DNA of 64,000 nucleotides from Pedobacter miscanthi (GCF_003315595.1 NZ_QNQU01000003.1:62001-126000); one strand, 5' to 3'; numbered from the stretch's first letter, positions 7,605 through 16,869 are shown. Made by a program: numbers and translations. The notes: a model not told the origin generated them from the sequence alone.

Positions 7605-10466
7605 TTATTTCCCAAACAGCGTTTTATAAATAGAATATTTGTAGTTATCCTCAACCGCGCTGGCTAAAAAATATGGAGCTTCGAAAAGTTCTGTCAGTTT
7701 TTTTCTTAATTCGGCAAGAAATTCTGGTTTAATTTCTTCTAAGTAGGCTCCTGATAAATTTTGTCGGCCAGACTTAAACCAAACGCCATCTACACTCATG
7801 GTTTTGACCACATATAAATTTGGTTCTACAAAGCTTTTGCCCGAAAATTGTTCGTAGGCATAAGTGTACAGCAAAGTTTGAACTAGTGCTTTGTTAATGT
7901 GTTTACCGTCTGAATTGAACAGTTCGGGAATATCTTTAAAGGTTAATTTATCGCTCCCGGTTTTATAATCAATAATTTTGGTCACCCCATCTTTTACATC
8001 CACCCGATCAATAAATCCGAATATTTTAACGCTGGCTTCTTTCCCTTTTAGTGGAAAACTGATTTCGGCCTCTACTTTTTGTTCCAGACTTATAATGTTG
8101 AAAGGAGTTTGGGCTTCATCCTGATTTAAAATAATGTTTACATAGGCATCAACAATTGATAAAATTACCTTTTGCATGCCTTTATATTCCATTATGGTAT
8201 CTGGATTTTTGAACATTACCGCGTTAAAGCCTTTCTGGATCAATGTCGGGATCTGTTTTCGTTTCTCCTTGATCCGTTCTGCTGTAATTTCGGCAGACCT
8301 CAAATCCTCATAGAAATACTCCATCACTTTGTGCAATATGGAACCAATTTCGTTGGCTTCTACCACTGCACTTATTTCCTTGGGTTCTTTAATGCCTGCA
8401 ATGTAATTGAAAAAGAAATCAATCGGGTTGGAGATATATTGTGTAAGTGCCGATGGCGAAAGTACCTTCTTTTTATCAAGGTATTTCTGGAGGGTTTCCT
8501 GAATAAAGGCGTTATTGGTTTTTTCGATTTTTATTTCTTTAAAAGCTTCGGTTTTTACTTCGAGATTAAGTTCGTTATAGGTAAAATCGAAACCACTTTC
8601 GTACTCCAGCTGTTTTAAAATTCTGCTGGCTTCGCCCGAAGTAGATTCATCTGTTAAGCTGTTATAGACAAAATTGATATTGTTTGCCCGCTGTAATAGA
8701 CGGTATACCATGTAAGATGAAATGGCATCCAGATTTTCTAATACAGGTAATCCATAAACACGGCGGATGGAATCAGGAATGAAACTATTGCCGATTGATG
8801 ATTTTGGGATAATGCCCTCGTTAAAACCCAAAATCACTACTTTGTCGAAATTTAAGTTCCGCGTTTCGAGTAATCCCATTACCTGTATGCCGTTGAGCGG
8901 ATCGCCTGAAAGCGGAACAGCAATGGCTTGCAACGACTTTTGGACCAGATAAATTACAAACGGAATTTCCTCTTTGCCAATGTGGTTGCTAAAAGTATCG
9001 TGCAGCCTGTTTAATTCCTGTATGGTTTTTACAAACAATTCTGCATCGATTTTTTTGAGTGTTTTAGCATTCGATAAACGGGTTAACACATAGTCCAGTA
9101 CATCGAGTAAATTGGTAACCACATGCTGCGGATCGTCGATTTTTTTATAAAAAGCCTCAAATAATCCACTTTGGCGCAATAAACGTTTATGGTCGATTTC
9201 CACCTGATTTTCTTCCAGCAATGCAGTTAAAATTTTATCCCGCATTTTCTGGCTGAGGCCTGTTAAAGGATGGGTTAAAAAAGCTTCTACATTTTTATAG
9301 CTCACCTTATCGCGTTGTAAAATCTCCAGCTGACTACCCAACCACAAATCAACCAAACCAAAAATACTTGAAGTAGAAAGGGCAAAACCCATGGTTACAT
9401 TCAGGTCGATTTCTTTTCCATTTAGCGTAGTAGGAATGGTTTGCAAAGTAGGGATCAACAAACTTTCATCGGCCAAAACCACTACTGTTTTACCAACGGT
9501 TTCTGCTGAGTTGTAATCTTCTGCTAAAATATTATTCAGGATTTTAGCCTGCGCAGATTGTCCCTGAACCTTATATACATTTACATGGTGCGGTGCAGAT
9601 TTCATTAAACTTACCTGATTGGCAAATTCATTTATCAAACCAAGCTGGTTAATGTTTTTACGCAAAAACAAACCTGCTTCCTGCGAAACATCGTCTAAAT
9701 AATAGGTGTCGGCATCAAAATAAAACAATGCTATACCGGCTTCCTGGAGCTGGGTAAATATTTTGGCCTCCGCACTGCTCAAAGCATTAAAACCAACAAA
9801 AATTATCTTTCCTTTATCAAAATTAGAGATAAATCCCTGGTGGTTGGTAATATCATCAGCCAGATAGCGGTAAACTGAACCATTGGTTAAATAACCCTGC
9901 TCTTTAAGTGTAGCATGATATTTATGGTAAAGTTTAGGCATTCTGCGCCACATCTTAATGAAAAGCTCCTGCTGTTTTTTATGCTTTCCTTCGGAATAGG
10001 AAGTCCAGAATTGTGCAAGGAACTCGTATTGCTCGGCACTTAAATAATCGAAATCTTTATTGATTACGGAAATATCTTCCAGATCGCGGTATAATTTTTC
10101 TGCATCTACCAGATCGGCATCAATCTGGTTAAAATCGCTCAGAATAATCTTTGCTAAAGGAAAAAACTTATGACTGGATATATTTTCGAGTTTTTCTTCT
10201 GCCAGGAGCTGGTTGTAAATCCTGTGAAGGGTAAAAAACTGCAGGTAAAAATCGGCTATTTTATAACTGGTAGAGCTGGCAAAAAATTCCTGTATGGTAA
10301 AAAAAGAAGGACTGAAAAATGGTTTGCCAATAATATCGGCAAAGTGTTTCTGTAAATAGGCCGATGGGCGTTTGTTATTAAAAACAATGGCGCAGTTCTC
10401 CAACTGATTTCCAAACCGGGCAACTAAATCTTCGGCAACTTCCTGTAAAAATGGTTTCACTTGCAT
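7605..10466 (-). CDS. AddB-like PD-(D/E)XK nuclease subunit
   Basis: A 953-residue partner of the helicase encoded just upstream; start ATG 10466 lies one base after that gene's stop, so the pair is an operon. It is the Bacteroidota form of AddB/RexB, which with AddA resects double-strand breaks for recombination. Seen: a helicase-like N-terminal two-thirds in which no Walker A loop is visible (FNNKRPSAYL sits where it would be), VVILGFNEGIIPKSSIGNSFIP near residue 550, LSPSALTQYISNPIDFFFNY near 688, and the nuclease core GFIDRVDVKDGVTKIIDYKTG near 830. The position that is normally the first iron-sulfur cysteine (YxxCPxxF) is Asn here, so the Fe-S staple appears absent. Confidence 0.88.
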   Translation of the reverse strand: MQVKPFLQEVAEDLVARFGNQLENCAIVFNNKRPSAYLQKHFADIIGKPFFSPSFFTIQEFFASSTSYKIADFYLQFFTLHRIYNQLLAEEKLENISSHKFFPLAKIILSDFNQIDADLVDAEKLYRDLEDISVINKDFDYLSAEQYEFLAQFWTSYSEGKHKKQQELFIKMWRRMPKLYHKYHATLKEQGYLTNGSVYRYLADDITNHQGFISNFDKGKIIFVGFNALSSAEAKIFTQLQEAGIALFYFDADTYYLDDVSQEAGLFLRKNINQLGLINEFANQVSLMKSAPHHVNVYKVQGQSAQAKILNNILAEDYNSAETVGKTVVVLADESLLIPTLQTIPTTLNGKEIDLNVTMGFALSTSSIFGLVDLWLGSQLEILQRDKVSYKNVEAFLTHPLTGLSQKMRDKILTALLEENQVEIDHKRLLRQSGLFEAFYKKIDDPQHVVTNLLDVLDYVLTRLSNAKTLKKIDAELFVKTIQELNRLHDTFSNHIGKEEIPFVIYLVQKSLQAIAVPLSGDPLNGIQVMGLLETRNLNFDKVVILGFNEGIIPKSSIGNSFIPDSIRRVYGLPVLENLDAISSYMVYRLLQRANNINFVYNSLTDESTSGEASRILKQLEYESGFDFTYNELNLEVKTEAFKEIKIEKTNNAFIQETLQKYLDKKKVLSPSALTQYISNPIDFFFNYIAGIKEPKEISAVVEANEIGSILHKVMEYFYEDLRSAEITAERIKEKRKQIPTLIQKGFNAVMFKNPDTIMEYKGMQKVILSIVDAYVNIILNQDEAQTPFNIISLEQKVEAEISFPLKGKEASVKIFGFIDRVDVKDGVTKIIDYKTGSDKLTFKDIPELFNSDGKHINKALVQTLLYTYAYEQFSGKSFVEPNLYVVKTMSVDGVWFKSGRQNLSGAYLEEIKPEFLAELRKKLTELFEAPYFLASAVEDNYKYSIYKTLFGK

Positions 10467-10467
10467 A

Positions 10468-13400
10468 TTATACTAATTTCAGTTTGCCTTTAACTGCGTA
10501 GAAAAGATAGGTTTTGATATTTTGATAACCCATTTCTGTAAGTAAAATCCTGTAATTATTTACCTGTTCGATGTGTTTGTCGCTTTCTTCCAGCGTAAAT
10601 TTATAATCGAGGATGATCACTTCATCGGCATTGATCAACACCCGATCGGGGCGGTGCAGTTTTCCATTGGCATCAATAATGTTTTTCTCTACAATACTTT
10701 CGCTGGCTTTACCTAAAATCTCTTTAAGCTCGGGATTATTCAATACCTCAAGCGCCGATCCGATTAATTTCTGCTTTTCTTCCTCTTTAATAATGCCCTG
10801 CAGCACGAGGTTAGTGGTATAATCGTCAACTTCTTTCTGGTTGCCGGCACTAGCCAGGATATCGTGTAATAAAGAGCCTTTTCTACCCGATTTTTCGATG
10901 TTAACCAGGTGTTTTAAATGCTTTTCTTCTGAAGGAATATAAAGCTCTGATAAGCGGGTAGTAGTAGGATAAGTATTTAAATTGATAAAATTCGATTCTT
11001 CAGCCTTATTTTCGACGTTTACATACTCTACAATTTCGTACACACCGTTTTCATCAAACTGTTCATCAAAAGTGAAATTGATTACATCGCCCATGTTGGA
11101 TAATTTCAATTCTTTTTTAGCCATTGTTGCGATGTACAGGTAATCTTTAGCACGTGTGGTGGCTACATAGAGCATATTAAGCGCATCCATATTGTTGTAA
11201 AGCAACTCCTCATAATAAGCTTTTGCAATTGCAGAATCGGCCAGGGCTTCATTATATTTTAATGGAATACCTTTCAGCTCCTTATAAACCGTTTCTTCTG
11301 AAGAAACCCAGAAAGTCCCATTGGGTTTTCCCTTGATTTCCCAGTTACAAAACGGGACAAAAACAGCCCTGAAGGCTAAGCCCTTCGATTTATGGATGGT
11401 AATAATCTGTATGGCATCGGCTCCTTCGGGCGAGGGCAATGATTTTTTGATGCCGTCTTCTTCCCACCAGGTTAAAAATGAAATAATACCTTTTTCGCCG
11501 AGTTTTCCGGCAGAAGCGGTCAGATCTCTAAAGGCTAGCAGGTAAGGTAGGTTGGCAGTTAAGTTTTTTAAACCATAACTTTCAATTAAAATTTCTACCA
11601 GCTCGGGCAATGGAAGCTGCAACCAACTTTGCCAGTTTTCGCATAAAGCAGCGGGTAAAACCGATGTTAGCGTACTTAAAGGTTTATTGGTGAGGTTAAG
11701 GTAATAATTGGCATCAATTTCCTTTTCGTGCAAAGAGTGATAAAGGGCAATACAGTTGGCTTTGTAAAGCGCCGTTTGGGTTTCTAAACCGATCAGCACT
11801 TTCAAAGTATTAATGATAAGTTGTATGGCCGAATTGTTCGAAATCAATAAGGCATCGCCTGATAAAACCGGCAATTTGTGCTCCATTAATTTTTTAACGG
11901 TTAATAAAGCTTCACTGTTCGATCTTACTAAAATGGCAATATCTTTCAGGGCGTATTGCTGCTCATTTTTGACGTAATTTATTTCTTCAACAATATCATC
12001 AAGGGCAATATCCCTAAAAACGGTTTCGGTGAAACGCGCTTCGTTAGGGGCATGATCTTTACCAAACTTTTTGATCTTTATTGTTCCGCCTTTTAGCGTA
12101 TTAGTTGCGAAGTTTTGAGTCGATCCACCATAAATATCGGTTATAATCTGTTGATAATGCTGTTCCTGCCACCATTTTGAGATACTTTCGGGTTTGGTGG
12201 CCAGGTTTTCATTCAACTCGTTCTGCAGCGTAAGTGGAATGGCTTTATAAAGAAAGTTATTAAAACTGATGATATTTTCGGTACTCCGGTAATTTTCTTC
12301 CAGACTTTCTTCGAGGACATTTTCTGCACCAACATCAAATTTTGCATGTTTATGTAAAATATTCCAATCACCATTACGCCAGCGGTAAATGGATTGTTTG
12401 GTATCGCCAACAATCAGGTGATCGATCAGGTCCTGGCTTGGTGTAGCCATGGCGTTGGTCAGGAGCGATTTAAAACTTCCCCATTGGCTGGTAGAGGTGT
12501 CCTGAAATTCATCGAACAGGAAATTACGGTATCGGTTGCCTACTTTTTCCCAGATAAAGGATGGATTATCGCCTGCATCCTCTGTAATCCCTGAAATCAG
12601 TTTTTGTGCATCGCTGATCAGGAGGTTATCGTTTTCTGCCCTGTATTCTTTCAAAAGCACAGCAATTTCCTGCATTAACCTTAAATAATACAAGTTTTTA
12701 TTAAAGGCGATGGCCAAACTGTAATTTGGAAGATGACTTAAGTAATGTGTTTTTAACTTCTGAAGAATTGGATTTACTGTATCATAAGCTTCAGGGAAAC
12801 TGGCATTTTTTTTAAACCACTCTTCAGGTTCGTCGATTAAATTAAAAAGCGGTTCAATTTTAGAAAAATCGCCCCTCGCCACCAGAATAATTTTCGCCAG
12901 CGGACTTCTTGATTTCCCTTTTAGGTGTTCGGTTTCTACCCCAATTACATTCAAAGCTTCGTTCGCTTCGGTTGCCAGCGAAACCAGTTCTTCTTCAAAG
13001 TTTTTAATTTCTGCTTTGGTAACACTGATGTATTTTTTAAATAATTCGTCGATGTTTTCTAAACCTAATGCACTTACGGCATCTTCGAAAATCTGGAAAC
13101 GTTCCGAAAATATTTCACCGATCAGGTTATAGAGTTCAAATTTATAGTTCCAGCTTTTATTATCACTAATACGTTCGATGGCCAGATCAATGATCCATTG
13201 CAGAAGCTGTTTGTTATGATCTAAAGCCTCGTCGAGTTTGTTTACGAGATCATCTTTCACCTTATCATAATTCATTTCTAAATTATAATCGGCATTCAGC
13301 CCCAGTTCGAAAGCAAAACCGCGGATAACCTTTTGCACAAAACCATCGATGGTACTTACCGAAAAGCGGCTGTAATCGTGCAGGATTTTACGGTAAATTT

Positions 13401-13686
13401 TATCTGCTTTAAACTGTAATTCCTGTCCGCTTAATATCGGATAGGCCTGTAAAATGAGTTTCCGATAATCGTCTATTTTTTTTGATGTATTGCCTTTTGC
13501 CAGTCCTAATAGTACCTCCAAAATCCTGGTTTTCATTTCTTCGGTGGCCTTATTGGTAAAGGTTACCGCTAAAATTTCGCGGTATTTATTGTCGCCGCTA
13601 AAAAGCAGGGTGAGGTAATGCGCCGTTAAACTGAACGTTTTACCTGAACCTGCGGAGGCTTGAAGAATTTTGAGGGGTTGGGGCAT
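10468..13686 (-). CDS. AddA-like UvrD-type helicase-nuclease
   Basis: A 1072-residue superfamily-1 helicase with a C-terminal nuclease. Seen: Walker A at residues 10-17 (ASAGSGKT), motif Ia AVTFTNKATEEMKTR near 41, Walker B LFDEFQDTS near 392, motif III VGDTKQSIYRWRNGD near 425, motif VI region LYVATTRAKDYLYIATM near 790, and the nuclease residues GRKGSLLHDILA and RPDRVLINADEVIILDYKF near 1015-1035. The domain order is that of AddA/RecB. It should supply the motor, and one of the two nucleases, of a break-processing complex with the gene that follows by one base. No RecD-like third gene is present, supporting an AddAB rather than RecBCD arrangement. Confidence 0.92.
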   Translation of the reverse strand: MPQPLKILQASAGSGKTFSLTAHYLTLLFSGDNKYREILAVTFTNKATEEMKTRILEVLLGLAKGNTSKKIDDYRKLILQAYPILSGQELQFKADKIYRKILHDYSRFSVSTIDGFVQKVIRGFAFELGLNADYNLEMNYDKVKDDLVNKLDEALDHNKQLLQWIIDLAIERISDNKSWNYKFELYNLIGEIFSERFQIFEDAVSALGLENIDELFKKYISVTKAEIKNFEEELVSLATEANEALNVIGVETEHLKGKSRSPLAKIILVARGDFSKIEPLFNLIDEPEEWFKKNASFPEAYDTVNPILQKLKTHYLSHLPNYSLAIAFNKNLYYLRLMQEIAVLLKEYRAENDNLLISDAQKLISGITEDAGDNPSFIWEKVGNRYRNFLFDEFQDTSTSQWGSFKSLLTNAMATPSQDLIDHLIVGDTKQSIYRWRNGDWNILHKHAKFDVGAENVLEESLEENYRSTENIISFNNFLYKAIPLTLQNELNENLATKPESISKWWQEQHYQQIITDIYGGSTQNFATNTLKGGTIKIKKFGKDHAPNEARFTETVFRDIALDDIVEEINYVKNEQQYALKDIAILVRSNSEALLTVKKLMEHKLPVLSGDALLISNNSAIQLIINTLKVLIGLETQTALYKANCIALYHSLHEKEIDANYYLNLTNKPLSTLTSVLPAALCENWQSWLQLPLPELVEILIESYGLKNLTANLPYLLAFRDLTASAGKLGEKGIISFLTWWEEDGIKKSLPSPEGADAIQIITIHKSKGLAFRAVFVPFCNWEIKGKPNGTFWVSSEETVYKELKGIPLKYNEALADSAIAKAYYEELLYNNMDALNMLYVATTRAKDYLYIATMAKKELKLSNMGDVINFTFDEQFDENGVYEIVEYVNVENKAEESNFINLNTYPTTTRLSELYIPSEEKHLKHLVNIEKSGRKGSLLHDILASAGNQKEVDDYTTNLVLQGIIKEEEKQKLIGSALEVLNNPELKEILGKASESIVEKNIIDANGKLHRPDRVLINADEVIILDYKFTLEESDKHIEQVNNYRILLTEMGYQNIKTYLFYAVKGKLKLV

Positions 13687-13699
13687 AGTGTTTTTATTT

Positions 13700-13740
13700 C
13701 TCCCGATAAATCGGGAGGTGCCCGCAGGGCGGGGTGGTTT
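13700..13740. repeat. Left palindromic repeat flanking the DUF559 gene
   Basis: A hairpin TCCCGAT-AAATCGGGA followed by a GC-rich tail GGTGCCCGCAGGGCGGGGTG. An imperfect copy in the same orientation lies at 14294-14334 on the other side of the DUF559 gene. Confidence 0.75.
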
Positions 13741-13759
13741 AATCTCTTTTAATTAATGT

Positions 13760-14320
13760 TTAGGATAGTTGTTTCCCATATTCTTTAATAATATACTCTT
13801 CCAAACCCATAATTACAAAATCCATTTGTTTCATTACGTCGTCAACCGTAATCCGATATACTTTTAATCCTAATGAGATTAAATATTCTTCTCTTGATTT
13901 ATCATAAACTTGTTTATCGTCATGACTACATCCATCAATTTCGAATACGAGACCAAGTTGCTTGATATAAAAATCAACGATGTAATTTCCAATAATGCGC
14001 TGCCTGTCGAAATCTATTTTATGAAATCGCTTTTTGGTTACCTGCATCCAGAATAAAACTTCTGGCAAATTTCCAGCTTGCCGAAGTGCTTTTGCTCGTT
14101 CTTTTAAACGGAGCTGATAAGGTAAATTTGTAATTGGTGTTAGCTTTAAAGTTATTCCGTTAATTATGATATCTTTTTGCAAGATGTTTTTTAACACCCC
14201 GTCCTGCGGACACCCCTCTGGAAGAGGGGAATGCTGGGTGCCTAAACCGGCAGGGGCGTTAATTTTTTTCTGCATTTTTTGTTTTGGTTTTTTCTTCCGA
14301 TAAAATCGGGAAATGCCCAC
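13760..14320 (-). CDS. DUF559 (Vsr-like) endonuclease-domain protein
   Basis: A 186-residue reading frame whose last 115 residues form a DUF559 domain, a small PD-(D/E)XK fold related to Vsr mismatch endonuclease: LKERAKALRQAGNLPEVLFWMQV near residue 72, FDRQRIIGNYIVDFYIKQLGLVFEIDG near 100 (D and E as the nuclease acids), and YLISLGLKVYRITVDDVM near 146. The first 55 codons run through a palindromic repeat (14192-14262) and translate to a proline/glycine-rich stretch without fold character. The real start may therefore be inside, but no later ATG precedes the domain, so the long form is kept. It is flanked by matching repeats, unlike its neighbours. Confidence 0.78.
   Translation of the reverse strand: MGISRFYRKKKPKQKMQKKINAPAGLGTQHSPLPEGCPQDGVLKNILQKDIIINGITLKLTPITNLPYQLRLKERAKALRQAGNLPEVLFWMQVTKKRFHKIDFDRQRIIGNYIVDFYIKQLGLVFEIDGCSHDDKQVYDKSREEYLISLGLKVYRITVDDVMKQMDFVIMGLEEYIIKEYGKQLS
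14192..14262. repeat. Nested palindromic repeat inside the 5' end of the DUF559 gene
   Basis: Outer arms AACACCCCGTCCTGCGG and CCGGCAGGGGCGTT pair imperfectly around an inner hairpin CCCCTCTGGAAGAGGGG. The composition differs from surrounding DNA, being much richer in GC. Confidence 0.7.
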
Positions 14321-14334
14321 AGGGCGTGGTGGTT
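14294..14334. repeat. Right palindromic repeat flanking the DUF559 gene
   Basis: An imperfect copy of the 13700-13740 element in the same orientation: hairpin TTCCGATAAAATCGGGAA followed by TGCCCACAGGGCGTGGTGG. Confidence 0.75.
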
Positions 14335-14418
14335 ATTATTACAACTACTTATTATCCAACCCTAACTTACAACAATTTAAAATCTTCCCGAAATCATGAT
14401 ATCAACATTCCATCCGGT

Positions 14419-15213
14419 TTACGCTTTTTTCTTCTTCTTTTTATTGAGTGTTTTATGGCTTATTCTCGCAGGGCGTTCGGCCATTTCGATGGGAAGGCCA
14501 AGCAAATCGCGGATGACCACCGATGCGCATGCACCACCAAATGCTGCAGGCAGATAAGATACTGTGCCATAAGCCGAACGCTTGAAATTGCTTCCATCGG
14601 TCATAATCATGGAGTTTTTATCCATTTCTTCTGTGGAGAAAACCGCCTTGATTTTTTCAGCATTGGCCAGTTTATTTAGTCTTTTTCGCACATAACTGGC
14701 AAAAACGCACTGATAAGTATTGGGCAAGAGTGTTATCCTTAACCGTGTTGGGTCCATTTTACCACCAGCACCCATCGAACTTACAATCGGAATGTTTTTT
14801 TCTAATGCGGTAGATAACAAAGTGATTTTTGGCATCACACTGTCAATGCAATCCATAATGTAATCGAAACCTGTTTCCAAAATTTCCCTGCACTTTTCGG
14901 GTGTAAGAAAGGTATTCACCACGTGGAGTTTTAATTCGGGATTAATGGCTAATAAACGATCCTGCATAATAGCAGCTTTGCTTACGCCGTGATTGGTAGC
15001 CAAAGCAGGCAATTGCCTGTTCCGGTTGGTCGGATCAACCACATCGCCATCAACAATGGTCATTTCGCCAACACCTGACCGGCAGATAAATTCAGCAGCA
15101 AAAGAACCTACACCGCCTAGGCCAATTACTAAAACATGCTTTGATTGGAGTTTATCTATTCCATCATTCCCAACCAAGAGGGCAGAGCGCGAAAGCCAGC
15201 TAACGTCAGACAT
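14419..15213 (-). CDS. tcdA: tRNA threonylcarbamoyladenosine dehydratase (E1-like)
   Basis: A 264-residue ThiF/MoeB/HesA-family E1-like enzyme of the TcdA (CsdL) branch, which uses ATP to cyclise t6A37 to ct6A in tRNAs reading ANN codons. Start ATG 15213 gives MSDVSWLSRSALLVGNDG, the usual family beginning; a GTG/TTG start further up would add a non-homologous tail. Seen: the nucleotide-binding GLGGVG at residues 31-36, VDGDVVDPTNRNRQ just after (the R-N-R-Q ATP motif), DYIMDCIDSVMPK near 120, and SMGAGGKMDPTRLRI near 149. The C-terminus ends in a lysine tract. The TatD-like gene lies upstream on the same strand, a neighbourhood I have seen in Bacteroidota. Confidence 0.93.
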   Translation of the reverse strand: MSDVSWLSRSALLVGNDGIDKLQSKHVLVIGLGGVGSFAAEFICRSGVGEMTIVDGDVVDPTNRNRQLPALATNHGVSKAAIMQDRLLAINPELKLHVVNTFLTPEKCREILETGFDYIMDCIDSVMPKITLLSTALEKNIPIVSSMGAGGKMDPTRLRITLLPNTYQCVFASYVRKRLNKLANAEKIKAVFSTEEMDKNSMIMTDGSNFKRSAYGTVSYLPAAFGGACASVVIRDLLGLPIEMAERPARISHKTLNKKKKKKA

Positions 15214-15225
15214 ACTATATATTAT

Positions 15226-15353
15226 TTTACCACGGATGAAAAGGATGAACACAGATGTTTATTTATCTATGTTCATCTGTGCTAATCTGTGGTTAGTTTT
15301 ACTATATTTTTGCCACGGAGACACGGATTAACACGGAAATATTTTTCCGTGGT
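15226..15353. repeat. Interspersed repeat text between tcdA and TatD gene
   Basis: Two blocks: CCACGGATGAAAAGGATG-type text with partly inverted TGTTCATCTGTG, then a hairpin with arms CCACGGA (15313-15319) and TCCGTGG (15346-15352). Both are common interspersed texts in Bacteroidota intergenic DNA. Confidence 0.55.
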
Positions 15354-15367
15354 TTCTATCTCGGTGG

Positions 15368-16021
15368 TTAACTTTTTAAGTTGTTCCAATCCGCAAAAAT
15401 ACGAGCTTTGAGTTCATCTACTGTACATTTTTTTAAAATGGCTGCAGCTTTATAAATTTCCTGTATAGAAACATCTGCATCATCCGTTTCCAGGAAAAAG
15501 CGATCCGTATTTTGAATTAACTTTGCTGCACCCGAATTTTCTTTTAAAACAGTTGTTCCAAAAGAAAGTAGAAAACCTTTATCTAGTAATTGCTGGCCAA
15601 GTGCCTCATTTTTATTAAAACCATGGATAATCATTGGTACTTCAACTTTTAACCGATCTTTAAGCGCAATTAATTCCGAAAAACATTTAACACAATGTAA
15701 AATCAGCGGTTTATTGATTTTTTCTGCCAATTCAATCTGTTTTTCCAGAATAATGAGTTGATTCTCGAGGTTTTCGCCCCTTAAGCAATCTAAACCGCAC
15801 TCGCCAATCTGTTTAACATTGGTTTGATTGGCCACTACGCTCAAATATTTCATCTGTAAATCCAATTGATCGATTTTAGCAAACCAGGGATGCAAACCAA
15901 CTGAAATCGGCTTTGTTTTAGGCATGGCCAAAAAGATATCGCTGGTTAAGGATAAACTTTGAATGCTGATAACTCCAGGCTGAGTGGCAACTTTATGCGT
16001 ATGTATGTCTAGGAAATCCAT
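15368..16021 (-). CDS. TatD family hydrolase
   Basis: A 217-residue metal-dependent hydrolase of the TatD (amidohydrolase-fold) family, members of which act as DNases or on small substrates. Seen: the N-terminal metal motif DIHTH at residues 5-9, SVGLHPWF near 41, IGECGLDC near 71 (conserved Glu), LILHCVKCFSELI near 104, MIIHGFNKNEALGQQLL near 130, and FLETDDADVSIQEIY near 176. It is shorter than typical TatD (about 260 residues) and belongs to the compact Bacteroidota subgroup. A TATCTTTG box lies 7 nt before the ATG. Confidence 0.88.
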   Translation of the reverse strand: MDFLDIHTHKVATQPGVISIQSLSLTSDIFLAMPKTKPISVGLHPWFAKIDQLDLQMKYLSVVANQTNVKQIGECGLDCLRGENLENQLIILEKQIELAEKINKPLILHCVKCFSELIALKDRLKVEVPMIIHGFNKNEALGQQLLDKGFLLSFGTTVLKENSGAAKLIQNTDRFFLETDDADVSIQEIYKAAAILKKCTVDELKARIFADWNNLKS

Positions 16022-16028
16022 TGCACAG

Positions 16029-16036
16029 CAAAGATA
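16029..16036 (-). promoter_or_regulatory. -7 box TATCTTTG, 7 nt before the TatD start
   Basis: An exact TAnnTTTG match on the minus strand; the predicted transcript start falls 0-3 nt ahead of the ATG. Confidence 0.5.
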
Positions 16037-16146
16037 ATGTTTTGGTGGATGATGTAGATATGTGATGGATGATGTGGGATGTAAGATGGATGATGGAAAA
16101 ATAAACTGCGATCAATTAAACCTTACTCCCAGGTGCAAATCCATTA

Positions 16147-16198
16147 ATGACCAATGACCAATGACCAATGACCAATGACCAATGACCAATGACCAATG
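16147..16198. repeat. 7-bp tandem repeat (ATGACCA)x7
   Basis: Seven exact ATGACCA units plus ATG, in the gap between two divergently transcribed genes (TatD and thioredoxin-like). Copy number is likely variable by slippage. Confidence 0.95.
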
Positions 16199-16251
16199 TT
16201 TCCACTCTGTAAAGAATTTGCTAAATCATCTATAACATTACTAGACTTTAT

Positions 16252-16259
16252 TACATTTG
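16252..16259 (+). promoter_or_regulatory. -7 box TACATTTG of thioredoxin-like gene
   Basis: A TAnnTTTG match that would give a short leader of about 17 nt ahead of ATG 16282. A TTTG exists upstream but at wrong spacing. Confidence 0.45.
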
Positions 16260-16281
16260 CTATTATTATTCATCGAAAATC

Positions 16282-16815
16282 ATGAAAAAATTAATTATCC
16301 TGTTTACGGCAGTATTAATTTCGACTGCGGCTTTTAGTCAGGCGAAAAAAGAAGGCGTTCATATCTATAACCCACAAGCCGATGCCAAGGCAGAAATTGC
16401 GGCTGCGGTTGCAAAGGCAGCTAAAGAAAATAAACATGTTTTATTGCAGGTTGGGGGAAATTGGTGTACCTGGTGCATTGCTTTCCATAATTTGGTTGAC
16501 AGTACTGCAACATTAAAAAAATACATCAACGATAATTTTGAAACCGTTTTGGTTAATTACAGCCCTGAAAATAAAAATGAAAGTGTTTTGGCAAGCCTAG
16601 GATATCCTCAACGTTTTGGCTTTCCGGTATTTTTAATTTTAGACGGCAAAGGAAAGGTATTACATATTGAAAATTCGTCTTACCTGGAAACGGATGAAAT
16701 AGCAGCCAATGGTAAAAAGAAAGTTGGACATGATGTAAAGAAAATCACTTCGTTTTTGAAAGGTTGGACTACTACAGCAGTAAATCCAGAAACTTATAAG
16801 GCGAAAGCGAAGTAA
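16282..16815 (+). CDS. Secreted thioredoxin-fold protein
   Basis: A 177-residue protein with a Sec signal peptide (MKKLIILFTAVLISTAAFSQ) and a thioredoxin-like domain carrying the redox pair C62-x-x-C65 in GGNWCTWCIAFH, the DsbD-gamma/DUF255-like variant rather than classical WCGPC. FGFPVFLILDGKGKVLHIENSSYL around residue 113 gives the cis-proline strand (FPVF). It probably acts as a periplasmic thiol reductase or disulfide handler. It stands alone, divergent from the TatD gene, and is followed by a terminator shared with the next, convergent gene. Confidence 0.88.
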   Translation: MKKLIILFTAVLISTAAFSQAKKEGVHIYNPQADAKAEIAAAVAKAAKENKHVLLQVGGNWCTWCIAFHNLVDSTATLKKYINDNFETVLVNYSPENKNESVLASLGYPQRFGFPVFLILDGKGKVLHIENSSYLETDEIAANGKKKVGHDVKKITSFLKGWTTTAVNPETYKAKAK

Positions 16816-16869
16816 GGTAGAGGGTGGAAGGTTTAAGGCGTAAGGTAAAACCTATTCGTCTGAAAAAAT

